From NCBI GenBank assembly GCA_021800315.1, contig JAJYZD010000085.1, positions 1 to 13,664 of the forward strand: DNA of 13,664 bases, given 5' to 3'. Below, one piece after another: positions 1 through 6,715 of the stretch. The stretch's first letter is position 1, and every line of letters begins with the position of its first letter. Source of the stretch: Bacillota bacterium (GTDB lineage Bacteria; Bacillota; Desulfotomaculia; Desulfotomaculales; JAJYZD01). The position numbers and the translations under genes are program-made. The notes under the pieces are model-generated. The model was not told the origin of the DNA, did no database searches, and saw nothing but the letters and a program-made list of their open reading frames with translations.

Positions 1-522
1 GAGCAACTGAAGCAAGCGAAGGGCGATGGCGGCGGCGGATACACGTTCGCGCCGCCCAAGCGGAAGAGCAAGCGAGACGTACCCCTTCCGGCCGACATCC
101 TGCCCGACCTTAAACGGCACAAGGCAGAACAGGCAAAGCACCGGCTGGCACTGGGGCCGGGTTACTACCGGGAGAAAGACCTGATCGTCTGTCTGTCGGA
201 CGGGCGGCCGTGGCAACCGGACAACTTCAGCAGCGACTTCGCCGAGTTTTTGACTAAGGCCGGGCTCCCGCACATGCGGTTCCACGATCTTCGGCACACT
301 TACGCCACCAAACTCTTGGAGGCTGGTGTGGACATCAAGACGGTCTCCGAACACCTCGGTCACACGTCGATCAAGGTGACGGCGGACAAGTACGGCCACG
401 TCACCCCGAGGATGAAAGACCGTTCGGCGGAGACAATGGGCCAGATACTCGCCCGGATCAGAGACCACCAGAACCGCCGGAAAGGAGAAACCGATGACCG
501 GGACTCAGCCGCGGAGAAATAA
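1..522 (+). CDS. Tyrosine recombinase (phage/ICE integrase), C-terminal part
   Basis: The frame is open from the first base of the window, so the gene is cut at its 5' end; 173 codons of the catalytic domain are visible. Tyrosine recombinases cut and rejoin DNA at attachment sites through a covalent 3'-phosphotyrosyl link. Visible family marks are a lysine-containing beta-hairpin ending in KSKRDVPLP (about visible residues 21-31), the HDLRHTYATKL box (His and Arg of the catalytic set), the LGHTS box, and the nucleophile Tyr in ADKYGHV. The first catalytic Arg and the core- and arm-binding domains would lie before the window. The tail after the Tyr is charged and of usual length. The gene points at the 3' end of tRNA-Thr about 90 bp away, the usual arrangement for the integrase of an element inserted in a tRNA gene. 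The rest of the element should lie to the left. Whether it is a prophage or an integrative conjugative element cannot be told here. Confidence 0.93.
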   Translation, partial: EQLKQAKGDGGGGYTFAPPKRKSKRDVPLPADILPDLKRHKAEQAKHRLALGPGYYREKDLIVCLSDGRPWQPDNFSSDFAEFLTKAGLPHMRFHDLRHTYATKLLEAGVDIKTVSEHLGHTSIKVTADKYGHVTPRMKDRSAETMGQILARIRDHQNRRKGETDDRDSAAEK

Positions 523-557
523 AAAGGTGCCGAAAAATTTTCGGCAATTTTTCGGCA
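521..557. terminator. Two-way intrinsic terminator with nested repeats between integrase and tRNA-Thr
   Basis: Bases 529-545 form a 17-base inverted repeat (GCCGAAAA, one base, TTTTCGGC). A second right arm, TTTTTCGGCA at 548-557, can pair with TGCCGAAAAA at 528-537, so two alternative hairpins share one left arm. On the plus strand the first hairpin is followed by AATTTTT, as expected for a terminator of the integrase. On the minus strand the hairpin is followed by a T run (complement of 521-525), as expected for a terminator downstream of tRNA-Thr. The direct repeat TTTTCGGCAA (538-547 and 549-558) could instead be a recombinase or excisionase arm site; this cannot be decided by eye. Confidence 0.6.
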
Positions 558-614
558 ACCATGAGTTGGAACTATCTGTAAGGCTCTGAAACCCTTGATT
601 TATCTAGGTTTTCT

Positions 615-655
615 TGGAGCCGACGGCCGGATTCGAACCGGCAACCTGCTGATTA
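615..655. other. Candidate attachment-site half (3' part of tRNA-Thr)
   Basis: Elements with tyrosine integrases usually recombine in the 3' part of a tRNA gene and carry a copy of that part, so the tRNA stays intact. Here the integrase gene ends about 90 bp from the tRNA 3' end and the tRNA is complete with its CCA. The crossover should therefore lie within or just beyond the T arm and acceptor stem. The exact limits cannot be set without the matching direct repeat at the other end of the element, which is outside the window. Confidence 0.3.
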
Positions 656-689
656 CAAATCAGCTGCTCTACCGTTGAGCTACGTCGGC
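615..689 (-). tRNA. tRNA-Thr (anticodon UGU)
   Basis: Read on the minus strand, the sequence folds as a complete tRNA. The 7-bp acceptor stem is GCCGACG (683-689) with CGTCGGC (619-625). The anticodon stem GCTGA/TCAGC encloses the loop TTTGTAA, giving anticodon TGT, and the T arm contains GGTTCGAATCC. The discriminator is U, and CCA is encoded (615-617). It has its own promoter about 30 bp upstream and a terminator hairpin downstream. The gene is very likely the insertion target of the element whose integrase ends next to it. In related Firmicutes the stretch after sigH normally continues with tRNA, rpmG, secE and nusG genes; those would lie beyond the inserted element. Confidence 0.96.
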
Positions 690-723
690 CCGCTTTGTAC
701 AGAGCGGAACCCGGCCTGAAACC

Positions 724-752
724 ATTTTACAGCGGCCGCCCCACCCTGTCAA
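724..752 (-). promoter_or_regulatory. Promoter of tRNA-Thr (sigma-A type)
   Basis: On the minus strand there is a perfect -35 TTGACA (747-752), a 17-base spacer and a -10 TAAAAT (724-729). The predicted start near base 717 lies about 28 bases before the mature tRNA 5' end. The spacer is GC-rich. No clear terminator is seen between the sigH stop and this promoter, so read-through from sigH is also possible. Confidence 0.75.
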
Positions 753-785
753 TCCGCCCGTCCGTCCCTCGCCGGTATCCCCTTC

Positions 786-1436
786 TCAGGCCTCGCGCCT
801 TTCCAGGTAACGCTCCAGTTTCCGTTTGACCCTTTGCAGGGCGTTGTCAATGGACTTGACGTGCCGTTTCAGGTCTTCGGCGATCTCCTGGTACGACTTG
901 CCCTCCAGGTAGGACATGAGTACCTTCCACTCCAGGGAACTCAGGATCTCCCCCATTTTCCCCTCAATATCGTCAAACTCCTCGCGACTGATGATCAACT
1001 CCTCGGGATCGGTTATCTTGGAACCGGGGAGAACATCAAGCAGGGTGCGGTCGGAATCCTCGTCGTAAATGGGCCGGTTGAGGGAAACGTAGGAGTTCAG
1101 GGGGATGTGCTTCTGACGGGTCGCCGTCTTGATGGCGGTGATGATCTGGCGGGTGATGCACAATTCGGCAAAAGCCCTGAAAGACGACAGCTTATCCAGC
1201 CGGAAATCACGGATAGCCTTGTAAAGGCCTATCATTCCTTCCTGGACGATGTCTTCCTTGTCCGCCCCGATCAGGAAATAGGAACGAGCCTTGGCACGCA
1301 CAAAATTCTTGTACTTGTTGATCAGGTGCTCGAGAGCAATCGGGTCTCCCTCCCGGGCGAAATCGACAACATCCTCATCCACCATAAGATGGTAGGAATT
1401 GAGAGTCACCGCTTCGGCGTGCGTGCTAACGCTCAC
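786..1436 (-). CDS. sigH: RNA polymerase sigma-H factor
   Basis: Sigma factor of the sigma-70 family that directs early-stationary-phase and sporulation-onset genes in Firmicutes. It is 216 residues long, close to the 218 of the Bacillus subtilis protein. Region 2 (about residues 36-109) includes NKYKNFVRAKARSYFLIGAD, EDIVQEGMIGLYKAIRDF and FAELCITRQIITAIKTATRQ. A linker with NSYVSLN and DEDSDRTLLDVL follows, then a region 4 helix-turn-helix (about 180-208: SYQEIAEDLKRHVKSIDNAL). The GTG at 1436 was chosen as start because GGGAGGG lies just before it and the following residues fit the usual SigH N terminus. The frame stays open for 53 more codons to an ATG at 1595, but that part is Arg/Lys-rich and unlike the family. 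The gene sits downstream of yacP, as in Bacillus, but behind a terminator and its own promoter. Confidence 0.95.
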   Translation of the reverse strand: MSVSTHAEAVTLNSYHLMVDEDVVDFAREGDPIALEHLINKYKNFVRAKARSYFLIGADKEDIVQEGMIGLYKAIRDFRLDKLSSFRAFAELCITRQIITAIKTATRQKHIPLNSYVSLNRPIYDEDSDRTLLDVLPGSKITDPEELIISREEFDDIEGKMGEILSSLEWKVLMSYLEGKSYQEIAEDLKRHVKSIDNALQRVKRKLERYLERREA

Positions 1437-1737
1437 ACTATCCCTCCCGTTCGACAAAGGCGATTTCTTGAACTGCTCAAACGAAAAACAAACAACCCGG
1501 CCGGCTGCCGCCCGCAGGTGCCTCACGTACCTGAGCTTGCGGGGGGACCTCTCCCTTCTAAGCTCTGTCCTTTCCTTCCGCTTGTGACACTGCATGGCAT
1601 CAACCTCGCCATTGACACAAAAATAGCCTTCCCGTTACCGCGGTTGAAGCGCCCGGAACTGCCCCGGACCAGGTTTTCTCAACAGAACGGGTGAGGCATG
1701 GAATGAGACTCTCCTCAGCGATGCCGGTTGTCCCACT
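1437..1737 (-). other. Long untranslated leader of sigH
   Basis: About 300 bases separate the predicted transcription start from the sigH GTG. No second gene is convincing here. A leader this long suggests post-transcriptional control, but I recognise no known riboswitch or T-box on this strand. It contains the inverted repeat at 1511-1543 and an in-frame 53-codon open extension of sigH that starts at an ATG (1595). Confidence 0.4.
1511..1543 (-). repeat. Inverted repeat (stem-loop) in the sigH leader
   Basis: On the minus strand CCCGCA pairs with TGCGGG as an outer stem, and CTCA pairs with TGAG as an inner stem around the loop GGTACG, with a small internal loop between them. It ends about 75 bases before the sigH start codon. 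It is not followed by a T run, so it is not a terminator. It could be a regulatory fold or chance in GC-rich DNA. Confidence 0.35.
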
Positions 1738-1743
1738 TGGACT

Positions 1744-1772
1744 ATTATAATGGTCTTCAACTTACTAGTCAA
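1744..1772 (-). promoter_or_regulatory. Promoter of sigH (sigma-A consensus)
   Basis: Minus strand: -35 TTGACT (1767-1772), exactly 17 bases of spacer, -10 TATAAT (1744-1749). This is one of the best-matching promoters in the window, with transcription expected to start near 1737. It lies directly after the terminator of the upstream operon, so sigH can be expressed separately from yacP. In Bacillus sigH also has its own promoter, which AbrB represses; no AbrB site can be recognised by eye. Confidence 0.8.
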
Positions 1773-1775
1773 GAT

Positions 1776-1799
1776 AAAAATGACCCGCTCCGGAGAGTC
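1776..1799 (-). terminator. Intrinsic terminator after yacP
   Basis: On the minus strand GACTC (1795-1799) pairs with GGGTC (1782-1786), one pair being a G-U wobble, around an 8-base loop. The sequence ATTTTTATC follows. It begins 9 bases after the yacP stop codon and lies immediately before the sigH -35 element, marking the end of the cysE-yacP transcription unit. The stem is short, so termination may be partial. Confidence 0.5.
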
Positions 1800-1807
1800 C
1801 GTCCCCT

Positions 1808-2314
1808 TCACGTTTTCTTCCTTCGCAGGCCCTCCAGGATGCTCCTGACCGGTTCCAGCAAAAAGTTCTCCAGGTAGCGGTCCGCCGGCTTGGTCCCCGG
1901 CAGATGGGCCCGGGTCTCGTCACCCACCCGCCTTATTTCCTCTTTCAATTCGGCTGGCGTGACCCGGAAGGCGCCCCGCCCGAAAGATACCATTTGCTCG
2001 CAGGCGTCGCCCGTGACCACGAAAATACGACCGGGGGGCAGCCGTCCGGACAGACGCTCAATGAAGGAGTCCGCTGTCTCCCCCTCCCGGGTGTATACCA
2101 CGGTGACTCCGTTCATTTCTTCCATATGCCCGGTTCCATGCCTGACGTGGTGGGCATCGAACACCACCATCACCTGCATCCCGGTAAGTATGCCGTACTC
2201 CGCCAGGACCCCGAGCAGCTTGTCCCGGGCGTGCTCCAGCGGTATGGCTTTCAAATCGGGCCAGGCGTAGATGACGTTATAGCCGTCCACCAAAAGGTAT
2301 TCGATGTCGTTCAA
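1808..2314 (-). CDS. yacP: NYN/PIN-like ribosome-associated endoribonuclease (YacP/Rae1 family)
   Basis: A 168-residue protein of the DUF901 NYN-domain family. The Bacillus member, Rae1, cuts mRNA in the ribosomal A site. The acidic residues expected for a metal-dependent nuclease are present: Asp10 in LLVDGYNVI, Asp53 in VVFDAHH, Asp82 in GETADSFI and Asp103 in VVTGDACEQ. A basic C-terminal tail (LRRKKT) could contact RNA. The TTG at 2314 was chosen as start because GAGGAGG (about 2323-2329) is well spaced before it and the family begins with this short strand. An upstream ATG in the same frame (2425) would read through the end of rlmB and is unlikely. The TTG overlaps the rlmB TGA as TTGA, so translation is probably coupled. 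It is the last gene of the cysE operon. Confidence 0.9.
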   Translation of the reverse strand: MNDIEYLLVDGYNVIYAWPDLKAIPLEHARDKLLGVLAEYGILTGMQVMVVFDAHHVRHGTGHMEEMNGVTVVYTREGETADSFIERLSGRLPPGRIFVVTGDACEQMVSFGRGAFRVTPAELKEEIRRVGDETRAHLPGTKPADRYLENFLLEPVRSILEGLRRKKT

Positions 2315-3042
2315 GGAGCCCGCCTCCTCTGGCGGACCGCCTCGAAGGCCATCAGGGCCGCGGCCACCGAGGCGTTCAGCGAAGGGATGCGGCCGGCCAT
2401 GGGTATGCTGACCAGGAGATCGCAACGTTCCCGGACCAGGCGGCCCAGACCTTTGTCCTCGCCGCCGACCACCAGGGCTACCGGTCCCGTCAGGTCGGCT
2501 TGCCAGTAAGAAACGGAGGCGCCGCCTTCAGCCCCCACAACCATAAAACCCTCTCTCTGCAGCACCGGCAAAATGGCGGGAATGCCGGCCACCCGTACCA
2601 CCGGAACGAAGTTCGCCGCTCCGGCCGAAACCTTGGCTACGGCCGGAGTGAGGCCAACCGAACGGTGGCGCGGGATGACTACCCCCTGCACACCGGCCGC
2701 ATCGGCGGTGCGCAGCACCGCCCCCAGGTTGTGGGGATCGCTGAGTCCGTCCAGGACAAACAACAGGCCGGGCGAAGCCAGACCCGCCAGCAAATCGTCC
2801 AGCGAGGCGTAGGGTACGGCGGCCACGCGGGCCGCCACTCCCTGGTGGACAACCCCCGGTACTATGGCGTCCAGCCGCCGGCGGGCCACCACCTGCACCG
2901 GGATGCGCCGCTCCCCGGCCAGCACCCCTATTTCCCGTCCCAGACTTACGCCTTCGGCCACCCATATCTTGTCCACCGGCCGCCCGCCCAGAAGGGCCTC
3001 CCGCACCGGATTCCTGCCGGCGATTAACTGGGGATCCGCCAC
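2311..3042 (-). CDS. rlmB: 23S rRNA (guanosine-2'-O-)-methyltransferase, TrmH/SpoU family
   Basis: Uses S-adenosylmethionine to methylate a ribose 2'-O of rRNA; RlmB of E. coli acts on G2251 of 23S rRNA. The 243 residues are normal for the family. The N-terminal substrate-binding domain begins with LIAGRNPVREAL (6-17). The trefoil-knot SPOUT domain carries motif 1 (DGLSDPHNLGAVLRTADAAG, 98-117), motif 2 (VVGGEDKGLG, 191-200) and motif 3 (IPMAGRIPSLNASVAAAL, 213-230). Catalysis in the family uses the motif 1 Asn/Arg, the motif 2 Glu and the SLN residues. The GTG start at 3042 is 3 bases after the thyX stop, and its ribosome site GGGAGG lies inside the end of thyX. Position between thyX and yacP is the normal Firmicute context. 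The exact target nucleotide is inferred from the family. Confidence 0.93.
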   Translation of the reverse strand: MADPQLIAGRNPVREALLGGRPVDKIWVAEGVSLGREIGVLAGERRIPVQVVARRRLDAIVPGVVHQGVAARVAAVPYASLDDLLAGLASPGLLFVLDGLSDPHNLGAVLRTADAAGVQGVVIPRHRSVGLTPAVAKVSAGAANFVPVVRVAGIPAILPVLQREGFMVVGAEGGASVSYWQADLTGPVALVVGGEDKGLGRLVRERCDLLVSIPMAGRIPSLNASVAAALMAFEAVRQRRRAP

Positions 3043-3045
3043 CGT

Positions 3046-3786
3046 TTATTCCCCGCCTCCCGAACCATAACGGCGCCGTATCCCGGTGATCCGGCCGCAG
3101 GTCATATCGCCCTCCGGGCAAGCGCCCCCCACGCAGGCCGGCCCGGCCCCGGCAAAAAGACGCGGGGCCGCGCTTCGCGCCAGTTCGAGCATTTTGTCCG
3201 CCATGGCCCGGATTTCCCACTGGGCCCGCAGGCACAGCCGCAGCCGGAAGAAATGGCGCAGTTCGCGGGCGTTCATGGTCATGACCAGGCTGGTGGCGGC
3301 AGCGTTGGGCAGCACGTAGCGGGCGTCCTCGTAAGTAGCCCGGCCGCCGCCCAGGGCCTCCACCCAGTAATCGTACCACTCCTGCATTTTCTCCATTTGG
3401 GCCGCGAACTCGGCCACGTAGGACGGACCCAGGACCTGGATGGATGGTGGCACCACGTACGCGAAGACTCCGTCCGGGTGCGCCTTTCCCGTTTCCCCCA
3501 CGTACCGCTGGCTGCGCACGCTGAAGGAGGCGATCCGGTGCCTGGTGACCTGGGCCAGCAGGCTTCGCGAAACGCCTTCGACACCGAAAGTGAAAACGGC
3601 GTGTTCCAGGGGCGAGAGATGCCCCATGCGCGCGAGACGCCCGACCCAGTCGCCCTCTCCGTCCACGGTGCCGGCGATCTCTTCGATCGTCCGGGCGGAG
3701 TAACATACCCGGGCGGCGCAGGCCAGCAGTTCCTCGGCCCCGGCCGTATGCCGCAAGAGGGTCACCTTCATGTCCACGTCACCCAT
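3046..3786 (-). CDS. thyX: Flavin-dependent thymidylate synthase ThyX
   Basis: Makes dTMP from dUMP with methylene-tetrahydrofolate, FAD and NAD(P)H. The 246 residues include the ThyX signature RHR-x7-S (RHRIASFSVRSQRY, 82-95), preceded by LSPLEHAVFTF (58-68). The C-terminal half has LPNAAATSLVMTMNARELRH (159-178) and FFRLRLCLRAQWEIR, as is usual for flavin and dUMP binding. The tail contains three cysteines in GPACVGGACPEGDMTCGR (215-232), as I recall for clostridial ThyX; their role is not known to me. The ATG at 3786 overlaps the end of mrnC by 8 bases; an ATG five codons later (3771) is an alternative. ThyX between mrnC and rlmB is a recurrent arrangement in thermophilic and anaerobic Clostridia. 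Whether a ThyA exists elsewhere cannot be seen. Confidence 0.95.
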   Translation of the reverse strand: MGDVDMKVTLLRHTAGAEELLACAARVCYSARTIEEIAGTVDGEGDWVGRLARMGHLSPLEHAVFTFGVEGVSRSLLAQVTRHRIASFSVRSQRYVGETGKAHPDGVFAYVVPPSIQVLGPSYVAEFAAQMEKMQEWYDYWVEALGGGRATYEDARYVLPNAAATSLVMTMNARELRHFFRLRLCLRAQWEIRAMADKMLELARSAAPRLFAGAGPACVGGACPEGDMTCGRITGIRRRYGSGGGE

Positions 3787-4161
3787 CAGTCCTGCCCCCC
3801 ACTGACCAAATCAGCGCCAGGACCTCTTCCAGGCGCGTTTCTTCACCCTTGAGGTAGAGGTAGCCCAGGAGGGATTCCAGGGCGGTGCTGTGCCGGTAGT
3901 CGGCCACGCTCACCCCCTGGGGAACCCCGCCCGAACGAGCGTTGCGACCGCGCCGCACCACATCCCTTTCCTCTTCGCTTAGCCTGTCCATCAATTGGTC
4001 CAAACAAGCGGCCTGGGCCGACGCCCTCACCCGGGCCACCGCCTCCCGGTGCAGGTCGCCCACCCTGACCAACCCCGCCTCCACCAGGCGCACCCTGACC
4101 GCTAATTCGAAGACGGCGTCACCCACGTACGCCAGTACCAGGGGGGAAAGTTCAATGACGT

Positions 4162-4186
<25 letters not shown>
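3779..4186 (-). CDS. mrnC: Mini-ribonuclease III
   Basis: A small dimeric RNase III-type catalytic domain without a double-stranded-RNA-binding domain. In Bacillus it trims the 23S rRNA precursor ends. The 135 residues contain the catalytic signature LSPLVLAYVGDAVFELAVR (13-31, acidic residues Asp23 and Glu27), RGRNARSGG, and ADYRHSTALESLLGYLYL (95-112, second acidic site Glu104). The GTG at 4186 gives a 25-base overlap with cysS. An alternative TTG at 4165 overlaps the cysS stop as TTGA, exactly as at the rlmB-yacP junction, and would shorten the protein by seven residues without touching the fold. Neither start has an ideal ribosome site. Coupled translation with cysS is likely. Confidence 0.92.
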
Positions 4187-5619
<1,433 letters not shown>

Positions 5620-5638
5620 AAACCACTCTCCCCCGGTG

Positions 5639-6319
5639 TCACGCCGAACCGGCCCGCTTGATGCCGGTACGCTCTTCCATCTCCAGGAGCCGCTGCTCCA
5701 GTTCCTCTATCCGCCGGCCCATGGCGCCGATGGTCTCCGCCACAGGGTCCGGCAACTGGTCGTGACGCAGGTCTATCTCGTCCGGAATCCGCCGCCCGTC
5801 CCTGATTACCTCCCGTCCAGGCACGCCGACGACCGTGCTGTTGGCCGCCACCGGCTTCAACACCACCGAGCCGGCCCCGATCTTGGAACCGGCCCCCACC
5901 TCGAAGGAGCCCAGGATTTTGGCCCCGGTGCTGATCACCACGTTGTCGCCGATGGTGGGGTGCCGTTTGCCCTTCTCTTTGCCGGTGCCTCCCAGGGTAA
6001 CCCCCTGGTAGATGGTGACGTTGTTGCCGATGACCGTGGTCTCCCCTATCACCACGCCCGCCCCGTGATCGATGAAAAACCCTTCCCCGATTTGCGCCCC
6101 CGGGTGGATCTCGATCTGGGTGAGAAAACGGTTGATCTGGGAGAGCAGGCGGGCTGGCAGGAAAAAATGCCTTTTATAAAGGAAATGCGCCAGCCGGTGC
6201 ATCTGGATGGCGTGAAACCCCGGGTAACAGAGGATTACCTCCAGGGGCCCCCTGGCCGCCGGATCCCGTTCCTGCACAGCCCGGATATCGCGTTTGAGGC
6301 GCCCGAACACCACCCTCAC
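5639..6319 (-). CDS. cysE: Serine O-acetyltransferase
   Basis: Transfers acetyl from acetyl-CoA to L-serine, the first step of cysteine synthesis in the cytoplasm. The 226-residue protein is the short Gram-positive form: an N-terminal helical part (AIQMHRLAHFLY, 38-49), then a left-handed beta-helix of hexapeptide repeats (about 72-168). The catalytic pair is Asp84-His85 in IDHGAGVVIGET, with the second His at 120 in GKRHPTIGD. VTLGGTG and GVPGREVI are also typical. The C terminus (about 194-218) is a predicted coiled coil (RRIEELEQRLLEMEERTG). The GTG start at 6319 has AGGGAGG before it. It is the first gene of the operon with cysS. In Bacillus the gene before it is gltX, which is absent here; a non-coding gap and a divergent permease follow instead. 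Confidence 0.95.
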   Translation of the reverse strand: MRVVFGRLKRDIRAVQERDPAARGPLEVILCYPGFHAIQMHRLAHFLYKRHFFLPARLLSQINRFLTQIEIHPGAQIGEGFFIDHGAGVVIGETTVIGNNVTIYQGVTLGGTGKEKGKRHPTIGDNVVISTGAKILGSFEVGAGSKIGAGSVVLKPVAANSTVVGVPGREVIRDGRRIPDEIDLRHDQLPDPVAETIGAMGRRIEELEQRLLEMEERTGIKRAGSA

Positions 6320-6371
6320 CCCCCGGCCTCCCTATTTTCACCGACTCACGAAAAACTATTTTTCCATGGAT

Positions 6372-6400
6372 ATTATATCATCCGGCCCCGGGCGCGGCAA
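6372..6400 (-). promoter_or_regulatory. Promoter of the cysE operon
   Basis: Minus strand: -10 TATAAT (6372-6377) with a 17-base spacer to TTGCCG (6395-6400) as a moderate -35. Transcription would start near 6365, giving a leader of about 45 bases, too short for a T-box. The cysE ribosome site lies in this leader. The promoter probably serves all six genes down to yacP. Confidence 0.6.
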
Positions 6401-6403
6401 CAA

Positions 6404-6700
6404 GGAACGGCCCGGCGACGACGGCCAGCATTTTTTGGCATCGGCGCTTTTCCCCGGCGGTGGTGAGGCTTTTGGCCGGGGCCTGCCTGCGGCCCACGGT
6501 GGGACGGACCTTAAATGAAAACGAATTAAAGCCGCAAGAGCCGGAGATGCGGCTTCATAGCCGGGATCCACTGTTTAAGGAAAAGGTAAGTGATATTCTA
6601 TCGTTGTCCAATGATTGCCCAAGGATGCGGTTATAGAACACTCTGCTAATGCGCTTTTCGGGGATGAACCGGGCTCAAATGATCTGGGCATAATAGGGAA
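6404..6700. other. Divergent intergenic region between cysE and permease
   Basis: No convincing gene is present; short open frames on both strands have unremarkable, Pro/Arg-rich or random products. Base composition shifts from GC-rich (6404-6510) to AT-richer (6510-6700). It contains one inverted repeat (6529-6555). On the plus strand I found no promoter of good quality for the permease; CATAAT at 6689-6694 lacks a matching -35. This is where the gltX/isp genes that often precede cysE in Firmicutes would be expected, so it may mark a rearrangement. Confidence 0.5.
6515..6555 (-). terminator. Inverted repeat, terminator-like on the minus strand
   Basis: AAGCCGCA (6529-6536) and TGCGGCTT (6548-6555) form a perfect 8-bp stem with an 11-base loop. 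Read on the minus strand the stem is followed by TAATTCGTTTT, a broken T run, so it resembles an intrinsic terminator for a minus-strand transcript. No minus-strand gene ends here in the window. It could be a relic of a lost neighbour, a terminator protecting the cysE promoter, or a regulatory hairpin in the permease leader. Confidence 0.35.
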
Positions 6701-6707
6701 AAGGAGG
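6701..6707 (+). promoter_or_regulatory. Ribosome binding site that decides the permease start
   Basis: AAGGAGG ends only two bases before an ATG at 6710 but eight bases before an in-frame TTG at 6716. Normal spacing is about 5-9 bases, so the TTG is the more likely start. Confidence 0.65.
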
Positions 6708-6715
6708 TTATGCCC

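Noticed and set aside
1620..1660. Plus-strand sequence with GTTACCGCGG resembling part of a T-box antiterminator
   Set aside because: Only a few bases match the conserved T-box core, no stem I or terminator is evident, and no plus-strand gene follows.
834..1694. Plus-strand open frame of 286 codons opposite sigH
   Set aside because: It lies antisense to sigH and its leader, has no family features, and no promoter or good ribosome site was seen.
2528..3706. Minus-strand open frame of 392 codons across thyX and rlmB
   Set aside because: Same strand but another frame; the product is Arg/Gly/Pro-rich and overlaps two well-supported genes.
6320..6400. Possible cysteine T-box before cysE
   Set aside because: The predicted promoter leaves a leader of only about 45 bases and no conserved T-box core (GGTGGNACCGCG) is present.
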